DNA from: Tethya wilhelma
Lineage: Eukaryota > Porifera > Demospongiae > Tethyida > Tethyidae
Length of the DNA: 64,000 bases
NCBI GenBank assembly: GCA_964030475.1
Contig: CAXIPT010000020.1
Span: 166,247 to 230,246, forward strand
Direction of reading: 5' to 3'
The translations under genes were made by a program, and so were the position numbers. Positions 21,621 to 33,729 of this stretch are shown here, piece after piece. Position 1 is the first letter of the stretch, and each line of letters starts with the position of its first letter. A model generated the notes under the pieces. The model was not told the DNA's origin. It was given only the letters and a program-made list of their open reading frames with translations, and did not search any database.

Positions 21621-22236
21621 CTCTTTAGGGCCTAAATTTATTATGCATATTTAATTAGATTTTATGAATATTTAATTAACCTTGGTTTTTGTACATTTTT
21701 GTTTTTGCTTTAGCCTTAGTCACTCTCTTTTGTAGCTAGTTGAGCTTAGCTATGGTTGTACTAAGCCATGGCTATATCAAATTAGTTCTAAGTTAGCTTT
21801 TATTAACTTAAAAGCTTGCAAAAACGGAAGGGGTCAAAGTTCGCCAAACGACCTGCATACTTTAGGCTATTTTTCCAGCTTGAAGAGCGGCACTGCAAAA
21901 GCGCTTGCATGCAGGAATAGCCTAAGCCTCCCTGCATCTCTATAGCTAGCGTCAAGCTTCTCCTGCTAAGCACTAAGAAAAAACGTGAGTTTAAAACCAA
22001 AGGTCACGATCTCGCGATCGCGACCTTTGAACTCTAAAGCTTATATCTCCCCTCCCACTAATCAGACCTGACTCTTACTTAGTATTTTAGTAGAGCACTT
22101 CCTTACCTAACTGCACAGCAAGTCTAAAGCTAATAGCTCAAACGCTATGGCTATAAAATAAAAAATGCGAAAAATCGCAGATTACGCGATCGTAGAATAC
22201 GCGCGTGCGACTTTTGGCGCTGTCGGCCCTAAAGAG
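21621..22236 (-). mobile_element. T3: T-family MITE in X copy C
   Basis: TTAA flanks at 21617-21620 and 22237-22240. Copy B has the empty site TTTGTATATTAATTTCGTG at about 16671. Confidence 0.95.
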
Positions 22237-22430
22237 TTAATTTCGTGTATTATTGTACTAACAATGATCAACAATGATTATTACTGAAAGTCATCACTAC
22301 GTACATTCGCATCAAGCAAAGATAATTATGCGGGTTGGGCGTGCCAGTAGTAAAAATGATGCACATGTATGCCATGGGATCATACCCATAACAGCTGCCA
22401 TACACAATTTGAAAAAAAAAATCGATCAAA

Positions 22431-23436
22431 ATGGCTGAAGGATTTGACAGGTACTATTATTCGATTAAGGGACAACTACCTAAACCTAAAGTTTGCATGT
22501 ACTATTTTGGGTTACGTAGATCAGCAATTGCAAAGAAACAGAGACTGTAAGTATTAGTTACATCAAAACTGTTAAAATCATACTGGTTACATTTATAACA
22601 GAGAACAAGATTTGCTGGATATTTTACAGCTCTCTACTCATGTTCAGTAAGTTAATGCATACCTTCATTATTAACCGTATAGTTTTTACTTTATTAATAC
22701 TAGTCATGTATCAGGAGCGCTAAAGGAGATGGTAGAAGGTAAGCTATATCTATAGCTACTATAGATTAATTTCCTCGTTTAAAACTGCTTGCTATTTATT
22801 TTTGCACTTAGACTACTGACAATTTTTTCTCTGTGGTAAGTATTAATTTTACCAAACTTTCTTAAAACATTCAATAATTATCTTTCTCTTGCACTCAAAC
22901 TAACAATAGACCCACGCTATGCCAGCATAACTGGCTCTCCACTTCCACCTCCCATAGTTGGCCCCCCACTCTACTTGCCTTCTTCCTCCCATGTGCCTCC
23001 TCCAGCCATGTCTCCACCATCCTCCCCCACCTTGTCTCCTCCTGGGTCTCCCACTTTGCCACCTCTTTCTGGGTCTCCCACCTTCTCTCCACCTGGGTCT
23101 CCCACCTTGCCACCTCCTCCTGGGTCTCCCACCTTCTCTCCACCTGGGTCTCCCACCTTGCCACCTCCTCCTGGGTCTCCCACCTTGCCACCTCCTCCTG
23201 GGTCTCCCACCTTATCTCCTCCTACACCCCCAACTTTGCCTCCTCCTGAGTCTCCCACCTTCTCTCCTCCTGGGTCGCTTCTTCTTGCATCCCCAACCTT
23301 GTCCACTTCCTCTTCATGTTATGAAGTAATTCATGTTGACAGGTAAGCCTTTGATATGAATATTCGTTATCTTTTCATTGCTCTTTGCTTCTACAGTGAC
23401 AAAGAGGAAGAAAAGAAAGGGGAAAGAGAAGATTAG
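22431..23436 (+). pseudogene. X ORF2, copy C, with a nonsense codon in exon 4
   Basis: The exons match copy B one for one: 22431-22546, 22602-22646, 22704-22738, 22812-22835, 22910-23342 and 23397-23436. Exon 4 has CGA changed to TGA (DY-stop). Exon 5 is 433 nt against 454 in B, so it is 21 nt shorter and still in frame. Its repeats alternate SPTFSPPG with nine-residue SPTLPPPPG units. Confidence 0.75.
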
Positions 23437-23554
23437 TATGTGAGTTACCAGTGATTTTACATACAAAAGTATCACACAAATCATTAATTTTATACAGATA
23501 AAAGAACTAGAACTGAACAAACTCTCTCTCTAGCAAATTACTGTTTGCTATTAA

Positions 23555-24176
23555 CTCTTTAGGGCCTAAATTTATTATGCATACTTAATTAGATTTTATG
23601 AATATTTAATTAACCTAGGTTTTTGTACATTTTTGTTCTTGCTTTAGCCTTAGTCACTCTCTTTTGTAGCTAGTTGAGCTTAGCTATGGTTGTACTAAGC
23701 CATGGCTATATCAAATTAGTTCTAAATTTGCTTTTATTAACTTTAAAAGCTTGCAAAAACGGAAGGGGTCAAAGTTCGCCAAACGACCTGCATACTTTAG
23801 GCTTTTTTTCCAGCTTGAAGAGCAGCACTGCAAAAGCGCTTGTATGCAGGTATAGCCTAAGCCTCCCTGCACCTCCATAGCTAGCGTCAAGCTTCTCCTG
23901 CAAAGCACTAAGAAAAAAACGTGAGTTTAAAACCAAAGGTCACGATCTCGCCGCGATCGCGACCTTTGAACTCTAAAGCCTATATCTCCCCTCCCACTAA
24001 TCAGACCTGACTCTTACTTGGTATTTTAGTAGAGCGCTTCCTTACCTAACTGCACAGCAAGTCTAAAGCTCATAGCTCAAACGCTATGGCTTAAAATAAA
24101 AAAATGCGAAAAATCGCAGATTACGCGATCGTTGAATACGCGCGTGCGGATAAATCCGTCTACCGGCCCTAAAGAG
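23555..24176 (-). mobile_element. T4: T-family MITE in X copy C 3' region
   Basis: TTAA flanks at 23551-23554 and 24177-24180. Copy B has the empty site GTTTGCCATTAATAAAGTTT at about 18006. Confidence 0.95.
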
Positions 24177-24229
24177 TTAATAAAGTTTAACAAAAAGGTT
24201 ACAATCTTAATCTATAGACTAAGTCGAGA

Positions 24230-24560
24230 GAGCTAGAGACAGTTTGTGAGAGTAATAGTAAGTGTGGTGCAAATTGCACAAGAGAGTAAGAGTATGTGTC
24301 TGTGTTGAAATAACGAGAGAGTGTGGTGCAAATTGCACATGAGAGTAAGAGTATGTGTCGTGTTGAAATAACAAGAGTGAGAGAAAGAACACTGTGAGTA
24401 ACAGTACATGTAGGTATGTATGTGTGGTTTTGCAAGTGAAAGAGCATGTGTGTTGAAATTGTACAAGAGAGAAAGAGCATGTAACTGGTGTCACAGAGTT
24501 GAAATTGAACAAAAGAGAGAGCAATTGTGAATTAATAGCAGGTATGTATGACATAGCAAT
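24230..24560 (+). repeat. X 3' subterminal repeat region, copy C
   Basis: Two tandem units of GTGGTGCAAATTGCAC followed by GAGAGTAAGAGTATGTGT and GTTGAAATAAC lie between 24263 and 24375, one more than in copy B. Confidence 0.7.
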
Positions 24561-25258
24561 TGTATGAGAGAGTATGTAACTGCACAAGGCACTAACTTAA
24601 AGGTATGTGTAAGTGTGTCTGCACAACAAGAGGCAAAATTAATATCCAAACAAAAGCTGTCAATTAACCCTAGGACCACCCTGCAAACTAAAAGCTCAGA
24701 TCAAGACTCTAGTATATCAAAAATTGTTACACTTAAACTACATACTGAACTGCATGAAATTCAAGGCTCTAGATCTGGACTCCACAACCATACTTGTTCT
24801 TGTGCAGTGTGCATTATCTAGAATTAACAGATGCTCTGGATTTGCCAGTAGAAATGCAGAATACATGTTCTTCACCAAGATAAAACAAAACAGGGGCCAG
24901 GCAGCGAGTCAATTAACAAGGTACTATTTTCAGTGTGCATACTAATTTTTCTGCGCGCTACGTCATTCACGTGATTTCGCGTACCAGGCTCTCTCCCTTC
25001 CTATTTTTCAGCATGTAATATTCAGGGAGAGAGCCTGGGAACGAGGCTAAGTTAATTTGTGTTATCTTTGGATTAAAGTGTTTTTCTTTGGGTTCTAGAC
25101 TGAAATGTAGCTGCCCATGAAGTATAAAATATCCTTAAGAGAAATTCTAACCTCAGTGCAGACAGTCTGACGATGATCATGACATTCCGCCACAAATAAG
25201 GCAGGAATGTCTTGGACTGTATTGGTAGAAGTACAGTCATATCTGAGACAATCTCTGT

Positions 25259-25304
<46 letters not shown>

Positions 25305-26230
25305 CATGCACAGACGCCAAGGGTTGTCAATGCAAGGTTATAATAGGCTAAACAAAGAGAAACCACATTTCCATAACCTGCTGAATGGTGTTAGTCAGGG
25401 ATGACATAAATTCTGAATGCTATTATTGTACAAGATGGAATGGCTGTTTGAGTGTGTGCCGCAGAATCATTCCTGTGTGGGCTGCATGTAGTACTCTCTT
25501 CCCATGTTGAGTCCCTCATGTTGCCCATAGGAATAATTCTTTACACACTCAAACAGCCATTTCATCTTGTTTGCTTTCTTTTTTTACGATTTGGCCATTC
25601 CTATGTTCTCATTACATTTCCAATGTTTTTTTTTCACTTGTTTGTTCTCATTTTTTCATAATTTTACATCACATTTGAGTTTGTGTGTATATGGTAGCTA
25701 CTTGTACACTATCAGCATGGATATTACAGCTTATGTTATAATCTATGCTATCAGTATAAGAGTCATGGTGAAACATCTCAGGAGGCTGGAGCTCAGTGTA
25801 CAGTCCGAGGTAATCTTTTTACTTGCTTTGCTCATCTTCTTATATTGAAAACTATGTAACAAAGTAGTCTATTCACCTCCTATTATTGAAGACTGAACGG
25901 TACCGGTAACTGGTTACAGAGACTTCAGCATAACCAGAAATCTTCAGGTAAAACAGGCAGGGCAGCGAATTTTTGGATTCCAAATAACGCACACTTGTCT
26001 AACTGGAAAAGGGTCGTCAACTTGATTTCCACGGTAGCTAATGAATTATTAATGAGTATAGAAATGAATGGCTGCCATACGGAGAAGGCGCTTTTCGTCT
26101 TGTATCTAGCGACTCAGCTAGAGAGACGAATAACCGATACAAAAAGCACGTGAAGACAAAGAAACCAAGTTTATTCGTTCAAGAATCAGCTTCTGAAAGC
26201 GAGTGGTCTTCGAGAAAAGTTGCTCCAAGA

Positions 26231-26264
26231 TAGAAGAAGAAGAAGAAGAAGAAGAAGAAGAAGA
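26231..26264. repeat. (GAA)n tract, shorter allele
   Basis: About 11 GAA units fewer than the equivalent tract at 27233-27299. Confidence 0.85.
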
Positions 26265-26360
26265 TGGAGAAAATTGGAGGTTTGGCATACTTTAGTTTGT
26301 TACTTTAGCGATGGTTTTAGGCTATGTTTTTAGGCTCAATAAAAAGAGAAAAGGCTAAAT

Positions 26361-26431
26361 NNNNNNNNNNNNNNNNNNNNNNNNNNNNNNNNNNNNNNNN
26401 NNNNNNNNNNNNNNNNNNNNNNNNNNNNNNN
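26361..26431. other. assembly gap (71 N)
   Basis: A run of 71 undetermined bases separates two near-identical ~0.95-kb sequences. Confidence 0.98.
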
Positions 26432-27232
26432 ACAAGATGGAATGGCTGTTTGAGTGTGTGCCGCAGAATCATTCCTGTGTGGGCTGCATGTAGTACTCTC
26501 TTCCCATGTTGAGTCCCTCATGTTGCCCATAGGAATAATTCTTTACACACTCAAACAGCCATTTCATCTTGTTTGCTTTCTTTTTTTACGATTTGGCCAT
26601 TCCTATGTTCTCATTACATTTCCAATGTTTTTTTTTCACTTGTTTGTTCTCATTTTTTCATAATTTTACATCACATTTGAGTTTGTGTGTATATGGTAGC
26701 TACTTGTACACTATCAGCATGGATATTACAGCTTATGTTATAATCTATGCTATCAGTATAAGAGTCATGGTGAAACATCTCAGGAGGCTGGAGCTCAGTG
26801 TACAGTCCGAGGTAATCTTTTTACTTGCTTTGCTCATCTTCTTATATTGAAAACTATGTAACAAAGTAGTCTATTCACCTCCTATTATTGAAGACTGAAC
26901 GGTACCGGTAACTGGTTACAGAGACTTCAGCATAACCAGAAATCTTCAGGTAAAACAGGCAGGGCAGCGAATTTTTGGATTCCAAATAACGCACACTTGT
27001 CTAACTGGAAAAGGGTCGTCAACTTGATTTCCACGGTAGCTAATGAATTATTAATGAGTATAGAAATGAATGGCTGCCATACGGAGAAGGCGCTTTTCGT
27101 CTTGTATCTAGCGACTCAGCTAGAGAGACGAATAACCGATACAAAAAGCACGTGAAGACAAAGAAACCAAGTTTATTCGTTCAAGAATCAGCTTCTGAAA
27201 GCGAGTGGTCTTCGAGAAAAGTTGCTCCAAGA

Positions 27233-27299
27233 TAGAAGAAGAAGAAGAAGAAGAAGAAGAAGAAGAAGAAGAAGAAGAAGAAGAAGAAGAAGAAGAAGA
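27233..27299. repeat. (GAA)n tract, expanded
   Basis: About 22 GAA units, the longest trinucleotide run in the window. Confidence 0.9.
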
Positions 27300-28467
27300 T
27301 GGAGAAAATTGGAGGTTTGGCATACTTTAGTTTGTTACTTTAGCGATGGTTTTAGGCTATGTTTTTAGGCTCAATAAAAAGAGAAAAGGCTAAATAGTAG
27401 CTTAAGTTAGTGCCAAGCGCTCAGTTTTTGCAGAGTTATTCGCGTGAATATTTGTATTGCGCTAATGGGCCATCCGTGCCATTCCTATGTACCCAGTACT
27501 ACCGTACTGGGAATAGTAATAAAAGGCTACAAATAGTAAGCCCAACCAGTTGAAACTGGTGCTATGGACTGGATATGAATAGAGGCAAATTGCAAACTGC
27601 TATTACAAACTTACCTGAAGTTTTCAAAGATGTTTCTTTGTGTTCCCGCACTTGCTGTTTAAAATTTCCCTTCGTTTGTGTGCACCCAGGAGGCTACATT
27701 CCTTGTACTAAGAAGCTATAAGTCCTTCTGTACCTGTATGGATACAACACTAGCTGTAACCTATATTGTTTGTGCTATAAATGTAGCGCAAGGCTAACAA
27801 AACTAGACCTAGCGTTCATTCACTAGCTAGCGGTATGAGAATAACTGCCAGTACTAGTTCTTGTCATTACGAACGCTTGCTAGCAACACTAGTAAAAACG
27901 CTAGTTTAGGAAGTTATTCTAGACATTACCAATAGTAAGCGCTTACCTTCAAGGGTCCAATAGTTGTCTTCTGTGTCTTTTTTCTTCATTCACTGGAAAA
28001 TTTTCGAAGACCACGTGGCTTCTGTGGTAATATTCATTGCCACAAGTACATGGAAACGTGTACTGTACATGATTCAATTAAGATACGGAGAGTATACGGA
28101 CCACCCATAGTTTGCTTAGAAACGAGTTTACAACCGTTTTTCTAGGAAGCCACGAGTGGAGGCAGGGCTGCTTGTAAGCGCTATATCTGGAAAACCGCTA
28201 GAGATATGGACACCAAATTTTGATATGCGCTTCCTGGAAAGGTGCAGATATACATGGAACAGCTATCTCAAAATTCGCAGAAATTCCCAAACGTCAGGTT
28301 TTCGCTTGACACGTCACATTTGACCTTTCGTGTTTGCTGTTCTATCAACTTAATAACTACTAATAATTACGCTCACGTGACCAAAAGTGGGTGTGGCTTT
28401 CAAAAAATTTTCTGCTCGCTAACTAGTACCTCCCTATCTAATATCCTAGACACGCCACTGCTGGGCT

Positions 28468-28974
28468 GAGCCTAACTGATCGAGGAGATGATTGATCCTT
28501 GGCAATGGGAATGTGTCGGTCTTAGTGACTGAGTTGAGCTGTCTGTAGTCAACACAAAATCGATGGGATCCATCTCGTTTCCTCACTAGCACAACGGGGC
28601 TTGCCCAGGGACTGTTGGACGGTTTTATGACACCAGCATCTTCCATCTTCTTAAGTTGACTGGACACTTCCACTCTCACTGCAAATGGCATTCGACGAGA
28701 TCTCTGCTTACACGGTGTCGCATTTCCAGTATCGATTTCAAACTGTACGAGATCAGTCTGTCCTCTGACAAAGAGAAACAGGTGTGATACTCTTGAACCT
28801 GAATGTCCAACTGATGTGGAGCCTCTTGAGGTAGATCATGATCACCAAACAGGATCTCATACAGCTTCTGTTGGCGTTCCTCCAAAGATGTGGGAACTTG
28901 AGCTTGTACATGGCTCACTTGAACCACATCCTCTTCAGTTACTGACGATTCTGGACGATATCCACTTCTTCTAC
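28468..28974 (-). pseudogene. Ty3/gypsy-type reverse transcriptase fragment
   Basis: The minus frame 28446-28691 contains the conserved N-terminal RT blocks GVIKPSNSPWASPVVLV and RFCVDYRQLNS, with LPRINHLLDQLG following. Upstream (28676-28974) a second frame holds the region preceding RT, including HQLDIQ and FSLSEDRL; a frameshift separates them near 28690. The catalytic YxDD block is absent because the fragment ends at 28468. Only part of the RT domain survives, flanked by X copy C and by the P5 hairpin. Confidence 0.85.
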
Positions 28975-29557
28975 AAGTAAAAAAAAACAACATTGGAAAT
29001 GTAATGAGACACAGGAATGGCAAAATCGTAAAAAGAACGCAAACAAGATGCAATCGCTGTTAGAGTGTGTCTTCCTGTATGGGCTGCATTTAACAATCTC
29101 TTTATTGAGTCTCTCATTTTGCCCACAGTAAGAATTCCTTACACACTCTAACAGCCATTCCATCTTGTTTGCGTTCTTTTTACGATTTTGCCATTCCTGT
29201 GTCTCATTACATTTCCAATGTTATTTTTTTTACTTGTTTGTTCTCATTTTTCCATATTTCTACAAATTACATTTGAGTTGCTAGCTACTGAGCTAGTAGT
29301 CTGGCAAGCCAGACTCAGCGGCTGAGCTGGTACTTGAAGACGGTCACAAGTTGTGTAACCGGGCCTGCTTGATACTGAAGTAAACACACATCTCAGTCAT
29401 TTGGAAGCAGGAGCTGTATCATAAGATTTACTGGTCTTTCTATATGTTAAGATAATCAAAGTCCTGATTCATCTCTTAAGAAGAGCAACCAGGTATCACA
29501 AAATAGTTCCAGGCAACTTCAGTGCATTTAATTCCAAATAACGCACACTTTTGTGTG
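28975..29557 (+). mobile_element. P5: 5' half of a P-family element
   Basis: Hairpin at 28978-29230, then the P interior with TAGTCTGGCAAGCCAGACTC and ending in CAAATAACGCACACTT at a single N (29558). Confidence 0.75.
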
Positions 29558-29779
29558 NACTGTGCTGTAAAAACTAGCTTTCAACTTAAAAACCATAATT
29601 ACTACATGCCTGCACACACTCTTCACTTGATGTTGCAGGTTTCATGAAAAAAACTGTAGTAGTAATGCAGCTGTCATGGTAGCATAAGTTCTGTGGGATC
29701 ACCACCACCGCTGCTGTCTATGATGTCTTCCTCTGCTTCAGGACCTATTCATTCTCCTCCAGTTTGTTATTCTATTGAG

Positions 29780-30138
29780 GCAAAACCCCCCGTCATCTCT
29801 CCATTTTGGATTGTTTCATGAAGGGAAATGTGTCCCGCTGTAATGGCTGTAAAGGCAGAATTGGCCGCACTGCTAATAAGAAGCCTCTACCTCCACCAGA
29901 AGACCTAGTTTTACATCACAAAGAGCATGTTATTTACAGAAACTCGAGGACAGGGTTGTTTGAACAGTCCAAGGATGAACGGAATGTTTACTACCATGTA
30001 TACAAGACATGTGTTGTCCCAAACTTTTTGGGGTTTGTTGCCACTGAACACATCAAAGTTGATTCTAACATTGTTGAGAATTTTACAGATATTCACTACC
30101 AACACATTGCATCTGAGTTTGGCGTCACTTTTGTTTAG
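29780..30138 (+). pseudogene. C-terminal module of a transposon-like protein of unknown function
   Basis: An open frame to a stop at 30136-30138 reads MKGNVSRCNGCKGRIGR, PPPEDLVLHHKEHVIY, RNVYYHVYKTCV and ends FGVTF. Just upstream, in another frame, is KPPVISPFW, suggesting one frameshift near 29810. I recall the order PFW, RCNGC-G-I, P-PDDLV-HKE, YYH as a recurring C-terminal module of uncharacterised, repetitive proteins in cnidarians and sponges. No enzymatic motif is visible. No introns or start are identified, so this is treated as a fragment. Confidence 0.45.
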
Positions 30139-30217
30139 CTGCTCATTTTTCCAACTTATTTTTCGTTATCAATATTATGTACATGACATGTTCTAGCTGC
30201 ATACAGGACATTGTATA

Positions 30218-31200
30218 CAAGTACAAAAAACATTTAAAAATGTAATGTAAACATAGGAATGGCCAAATCGTAAAAAAGTGAGCAAACAAGATAGGAATGC
30301 TTATCAGATTGAGCGAGGAGTTCATTTCACTGTGTCACCTATGTTCATAGCTCAATGACATTGTAGACACAGGAATGAACTCGCTCAATCTGACCAGCAT
30401 TCCTATCTTGTTTGCTCACTTTTTACGATTTGGCCATTCCTATGTTTACATTACATTTTTTAATGTTTTTTGTTCTATTTTTTTTTGTTTATAATATCAG
30501 TATAAGTGACAGTTTTCAAAGTTAGCCTGAGCAGAGAACTTGATCCCGGCTACAGTACAGTCATGCCTTTTACACAGCTGAAACACTGAAATCCCAAGTT
30601 GAATCTGATATATATGTGTCTTGTTAGCTATAGATAACTTCCCTACTGAAGAACTGAACACAGAGAACGAGAAAATAGGACAGAGCTTGGAGTACTGCTT
30701 GTGACGGGCATCTTGCAATAAATTCCAAATAACGCACACTTGAATATGGAAAGGGTCACTAGCTATATAGCTAGCTTATGAATAATTTATAGTTTACAAA
30801 TAATGGCTGCCATACAGAGAAAGCGCTTTTCGTCTTGTATTGAGCCACTCGACGAGTGACACAGAAAACTGATGCCAAAAGCGAATGAAGACCAACATAC
30901 CAAGTTTATTCGTTCAAGAATTAGCTTCTATAAGTGTACAGTCTTCGAGAAAAGCCGTGACATAACAGAAGAAGAAGAAGATGGAGAAAACTGGAGGTTT
31001 GGCATATTTTAGTTTGATACTTTAGCGATGTTTTTAGGCCATGTTTTTGGGCTTGTTAGAAAGAGAATGAACTAAATAGTAGCTTGAGAAGCCTTTTAGT
31101 GCCAAGCGCCCGGTTTTTGCAGAGTTATTAGCGTGAATATTTGTATTGCGCTAATGGGCCATCCGTGCCATTCCTATGTACCCAGTACTACCGTACTGGG
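30218..31200 (+). mobile_element. P6: complete P-family element
   Basis: It starts with a hairpin variant (AGCAAACAAGATAGGAATGC arms, 30218-30475), has CCAAATAACGCACACTTG, a short (GAA)n at about 30968-30981 and ends CAGTACTACCGTACTGGG. The hairpin loop differs completely from that of P1 and P4. Confidence 0.75.
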
Positions 31201-31315
31201 AATAGTTACTATAATTGTTACGACATTAAATTTTACATTGTGTAGAAATAAAATTTAGTGATGTGTAATTTTGACATGCGCAATTGAATAATAGTTATTG
31301 CACAAATTTTGCAGT

Positions 31316-31385
31316 CGACCATTTCCCGTTTCCGTTTCCGTTTCCGTTCCCATTCCCGTTCCCTACTTTTCCACTTGCCCCTCGT
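31316..31385. repeat. TTTCCG hexanucleotide repeat at the edge of X copy F1
   Basis: CGTTTCCGTTTCCG and related CCCGTTCCC text run between 31326 and 31364. It replaces the expected X terminus. Confidence 0.7.
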
Positions 31386-32126
31386 GGCTTCCTAGAAAAA
31401 CGGTTGTAAACTCGTTTCTAAGTAAACTTTGTATACTCTCCGTATCTTAATTGAATCATGTACAGTACATGTTTTCATGTACTTGTGGCAATGAATATTA
31501 CCACAAAAGCCATGTGGTCTTAGAAATTTTTCCTGTGAATGATGATTTTGAAGAAAGAGGCACAGAAGACAACTTTTGGACCCTTGGAAATAAGCGCTTA
31601 CTATTGGTAGTGTCTAAAATAACTTCCTTAACTAGCGTTTTTACTAGTGTTGCTATCAAGCATTCGTAATGACAAGAATACTGGCAGTTATCATACCGCT
31701 ACTGTATGAACGCTAGGTAGAGTTTTGTTAGCCTTGCACTACATTTATAGCACAAACAATCTAGGTTACGCCTAGTGTTGTATCCATACAGGTACAGACT
31801 TATATCTTCTTAGTACAAGGAATGTAGCCTCCTGAGTGCACACAAACAAAGGAAAATTTTAAACAGCACGTGGAACACAAAGAAACATCTATAAAACTTC
31901 AGATAAGCTTGTGATAGCAGTTTGCAATTTGCCTCTATTCATATCCAGTTCATAGCACCCGTTTTAACGGGTTGGTCTTATTATTTGTAGCCTGATATTA
32001 CTAAAGGTATACGATAATAGCATTCAGAATTTATGTCTTCCCTGACTAACACCATTCAGCAGGTGGTTTCTCTTTGTTTAGCCTATTATAACCTTGCATT
32101 GACAACCCTTTGTGTCTGTGCATGGT

Positions 32127-32164
<38 letters not shown>

Positions 32165-33729
32165 TTGTCTCAGATATGAGTGTACTTCCTCTGAGTGTGC
32201 CAATACAGTCCAAGACGTACCTGCCTTATTTATGGCGGAATGTCACGATCGTCAAACTGTCTGCACTGAGGTTTGAATTCCTCCTAAGGACATTTAATAC
32301 TGCATGGGCAGCTAGATTTCAGTCTGTTTGTTAGTGGTCTGAGTTTTTACTGGCAAATCCAGAGCATCTGTTAAATCTAGATAATGTACACTGCACAAAA
32401 ACAAGTACGGTTGTGGAGTCCAGATCCAGAGCCTTGAATTTGATGCAGTTCAGTATGTAGTTTAAGTGTAATGATTTATGTTACTAGAGCCATTTCATCT
32501 GAGCTTTTGAGTTTGCAGGGTGGTCCTAGGGTTATTTGATAGCTTTTGTTTGGATATTAATTTTGCCTCTTGCTGTGCAGACACACTTACACACACCTTT
32601 ATGTTAGTGCCTTGCGCAGTTACATACTCTCTAATACAATTGCTATGTAATACATACCTTCTGTTAATTCGCAAAGACTTCTACTTCTCTCTCTTTTGTT
32701 CAATTTCAACTCTGTGACACCTGTTACATGCTTTCTCTCTTGTACAATTTCAACTCACACAGACACATGCTCTTTCACTTGCAAAACCAAACATACATAC
32801 CTACATGTACTGTTACCCACAGTGTTCTTTCACTCTTATTATTTCAACACTACACATTCTCTTACTCTCGTGTACAATTTGCACCACACCTGTTATTACT
32901 CACACAAACTCTCTCTCTCTCCTCTCTCGTTATTTCAACACAGACACACACTCTTACTCTCGTGTGCAATTTGCACCACACCTACACAAACTCTCTCTCT
33001 CTCTCTCTCGACTTTGTCTATAGATTAAGATTGTAACCTTTTTGTTTAACTTCATTAATGGCAAACACAGTAACTTTTGCTATAGAGAGAGAGTTTGTTT
33101 AGTTCTAGTTCTTTTATCTGTATAAAATTAATGATTTGTGTAAAACTTTTTCATGTAAAGTCACTGGTAACTCACGTACTAATCTTCTCTTTCCCATTTC
33201 TTTTCTTCCTCTGTCACTGTAGAAGCAATGAGCAATGAAAAGATCAACGAATATTCATATCAAGGGCTTACCTGTCAACATATATTACTTCAAAACATGA
33301 AGAGGAGGTGGACAAGGTTGGGGATGCAAGAGGAAGCAAGGTGGGAGACCCAGGAGGAGAGAAGGTGGAAGACCCAGGAGGAGGCAAAGTGGGAGACCCA
33401 GGAGGAGGCAAAGTGGGAGACCAAGAAAGAGGCAAGGTGGGAGACCCAGGAGGAGAGAAGATGGGGGAGGATGGTGGAGACTTGGCTGGAGGAGGCACAT
33501 GGGAAGAAGAAGGCAAGTAGAGTGGGGGGCCAACTGTGGGAGGTGGAAGTGGAGAGCCAGTTATTCTGGCATAGCATGGGTCTATTGTTAATTGAGTGTG
33601 AGAGAAAAATAATTATTGAATGTTATAAGAAAGTTTGGTAAATACCACAGAGAAAAAATTGTCGGTAGTCTTAGTCCAAAAATAAATAGCAAGCAGTTTA
33701 AAGTGAGGAAATTAATCTATAGTAGCTAT

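Larger units (their letters stand above)
25431..27511 (+). mobile_element. P4: P-family element in copy C, duplicated across a gap
   Basis: It interrupts copy C between ATTATTGTA and TAGTAATAAAAGG, where copy B is continuous (about 19153). It starts inside the hairpin arm and ends in TACCGTACTGGG. 25430-26360 is repeated as 26432-27395 with the same text except for a longer (GAA)n tract, separated by 71 N. Confidence 0.75.
20817..28318 (+). mobile_element. X transposon copy C, 5'-truncated, with T3, T4 and P4 nested
   Basis: It starts after the N with ~90 bp of inverted gene 1 sequence, then runs in the + direction from about 20907 through the gene 1 3' end, ORF2 and the 3' noncoding region to CGCTTGACACGTCACA at 28318. 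Removing T3, T4 and P4 leaves a copy colinear with B over more than 4 kb. Confidence 0.85.

Noticed and set aside
22971..23306. Gly/Asp-rich minus-strand frames (GDPGGGGKVGDPGG) over the proline array, also at 17305-17643 and 33308-33520
   Set aside because: They are antisense shadows of the 24-bp coding minisatellite; splice sites, phase and shared start support the ORF2 strand.
25567..25848. 93-codon open frame, repeated at 26569-26850
   Set aside because: It lies entirely in the P-family interior and its identical twin is the gap-flanking duplication; composition is hydrophobic low-complexity without domain or splice support.
28180..28318. X right end considered as the start of a host promoter, because it is strongly conserved between copies
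   Set aside because: Conservation is explained by common transposon ancestry; the same text is found at 19820-19957 and 59340-59509.
31316..31385. TTTCCG repeat considered as telomere-like
   Set aside because: The unit does not match TTAGGG-type animal telomeres, is short and degenerate, and lies inside a contig at an X breakpoint.
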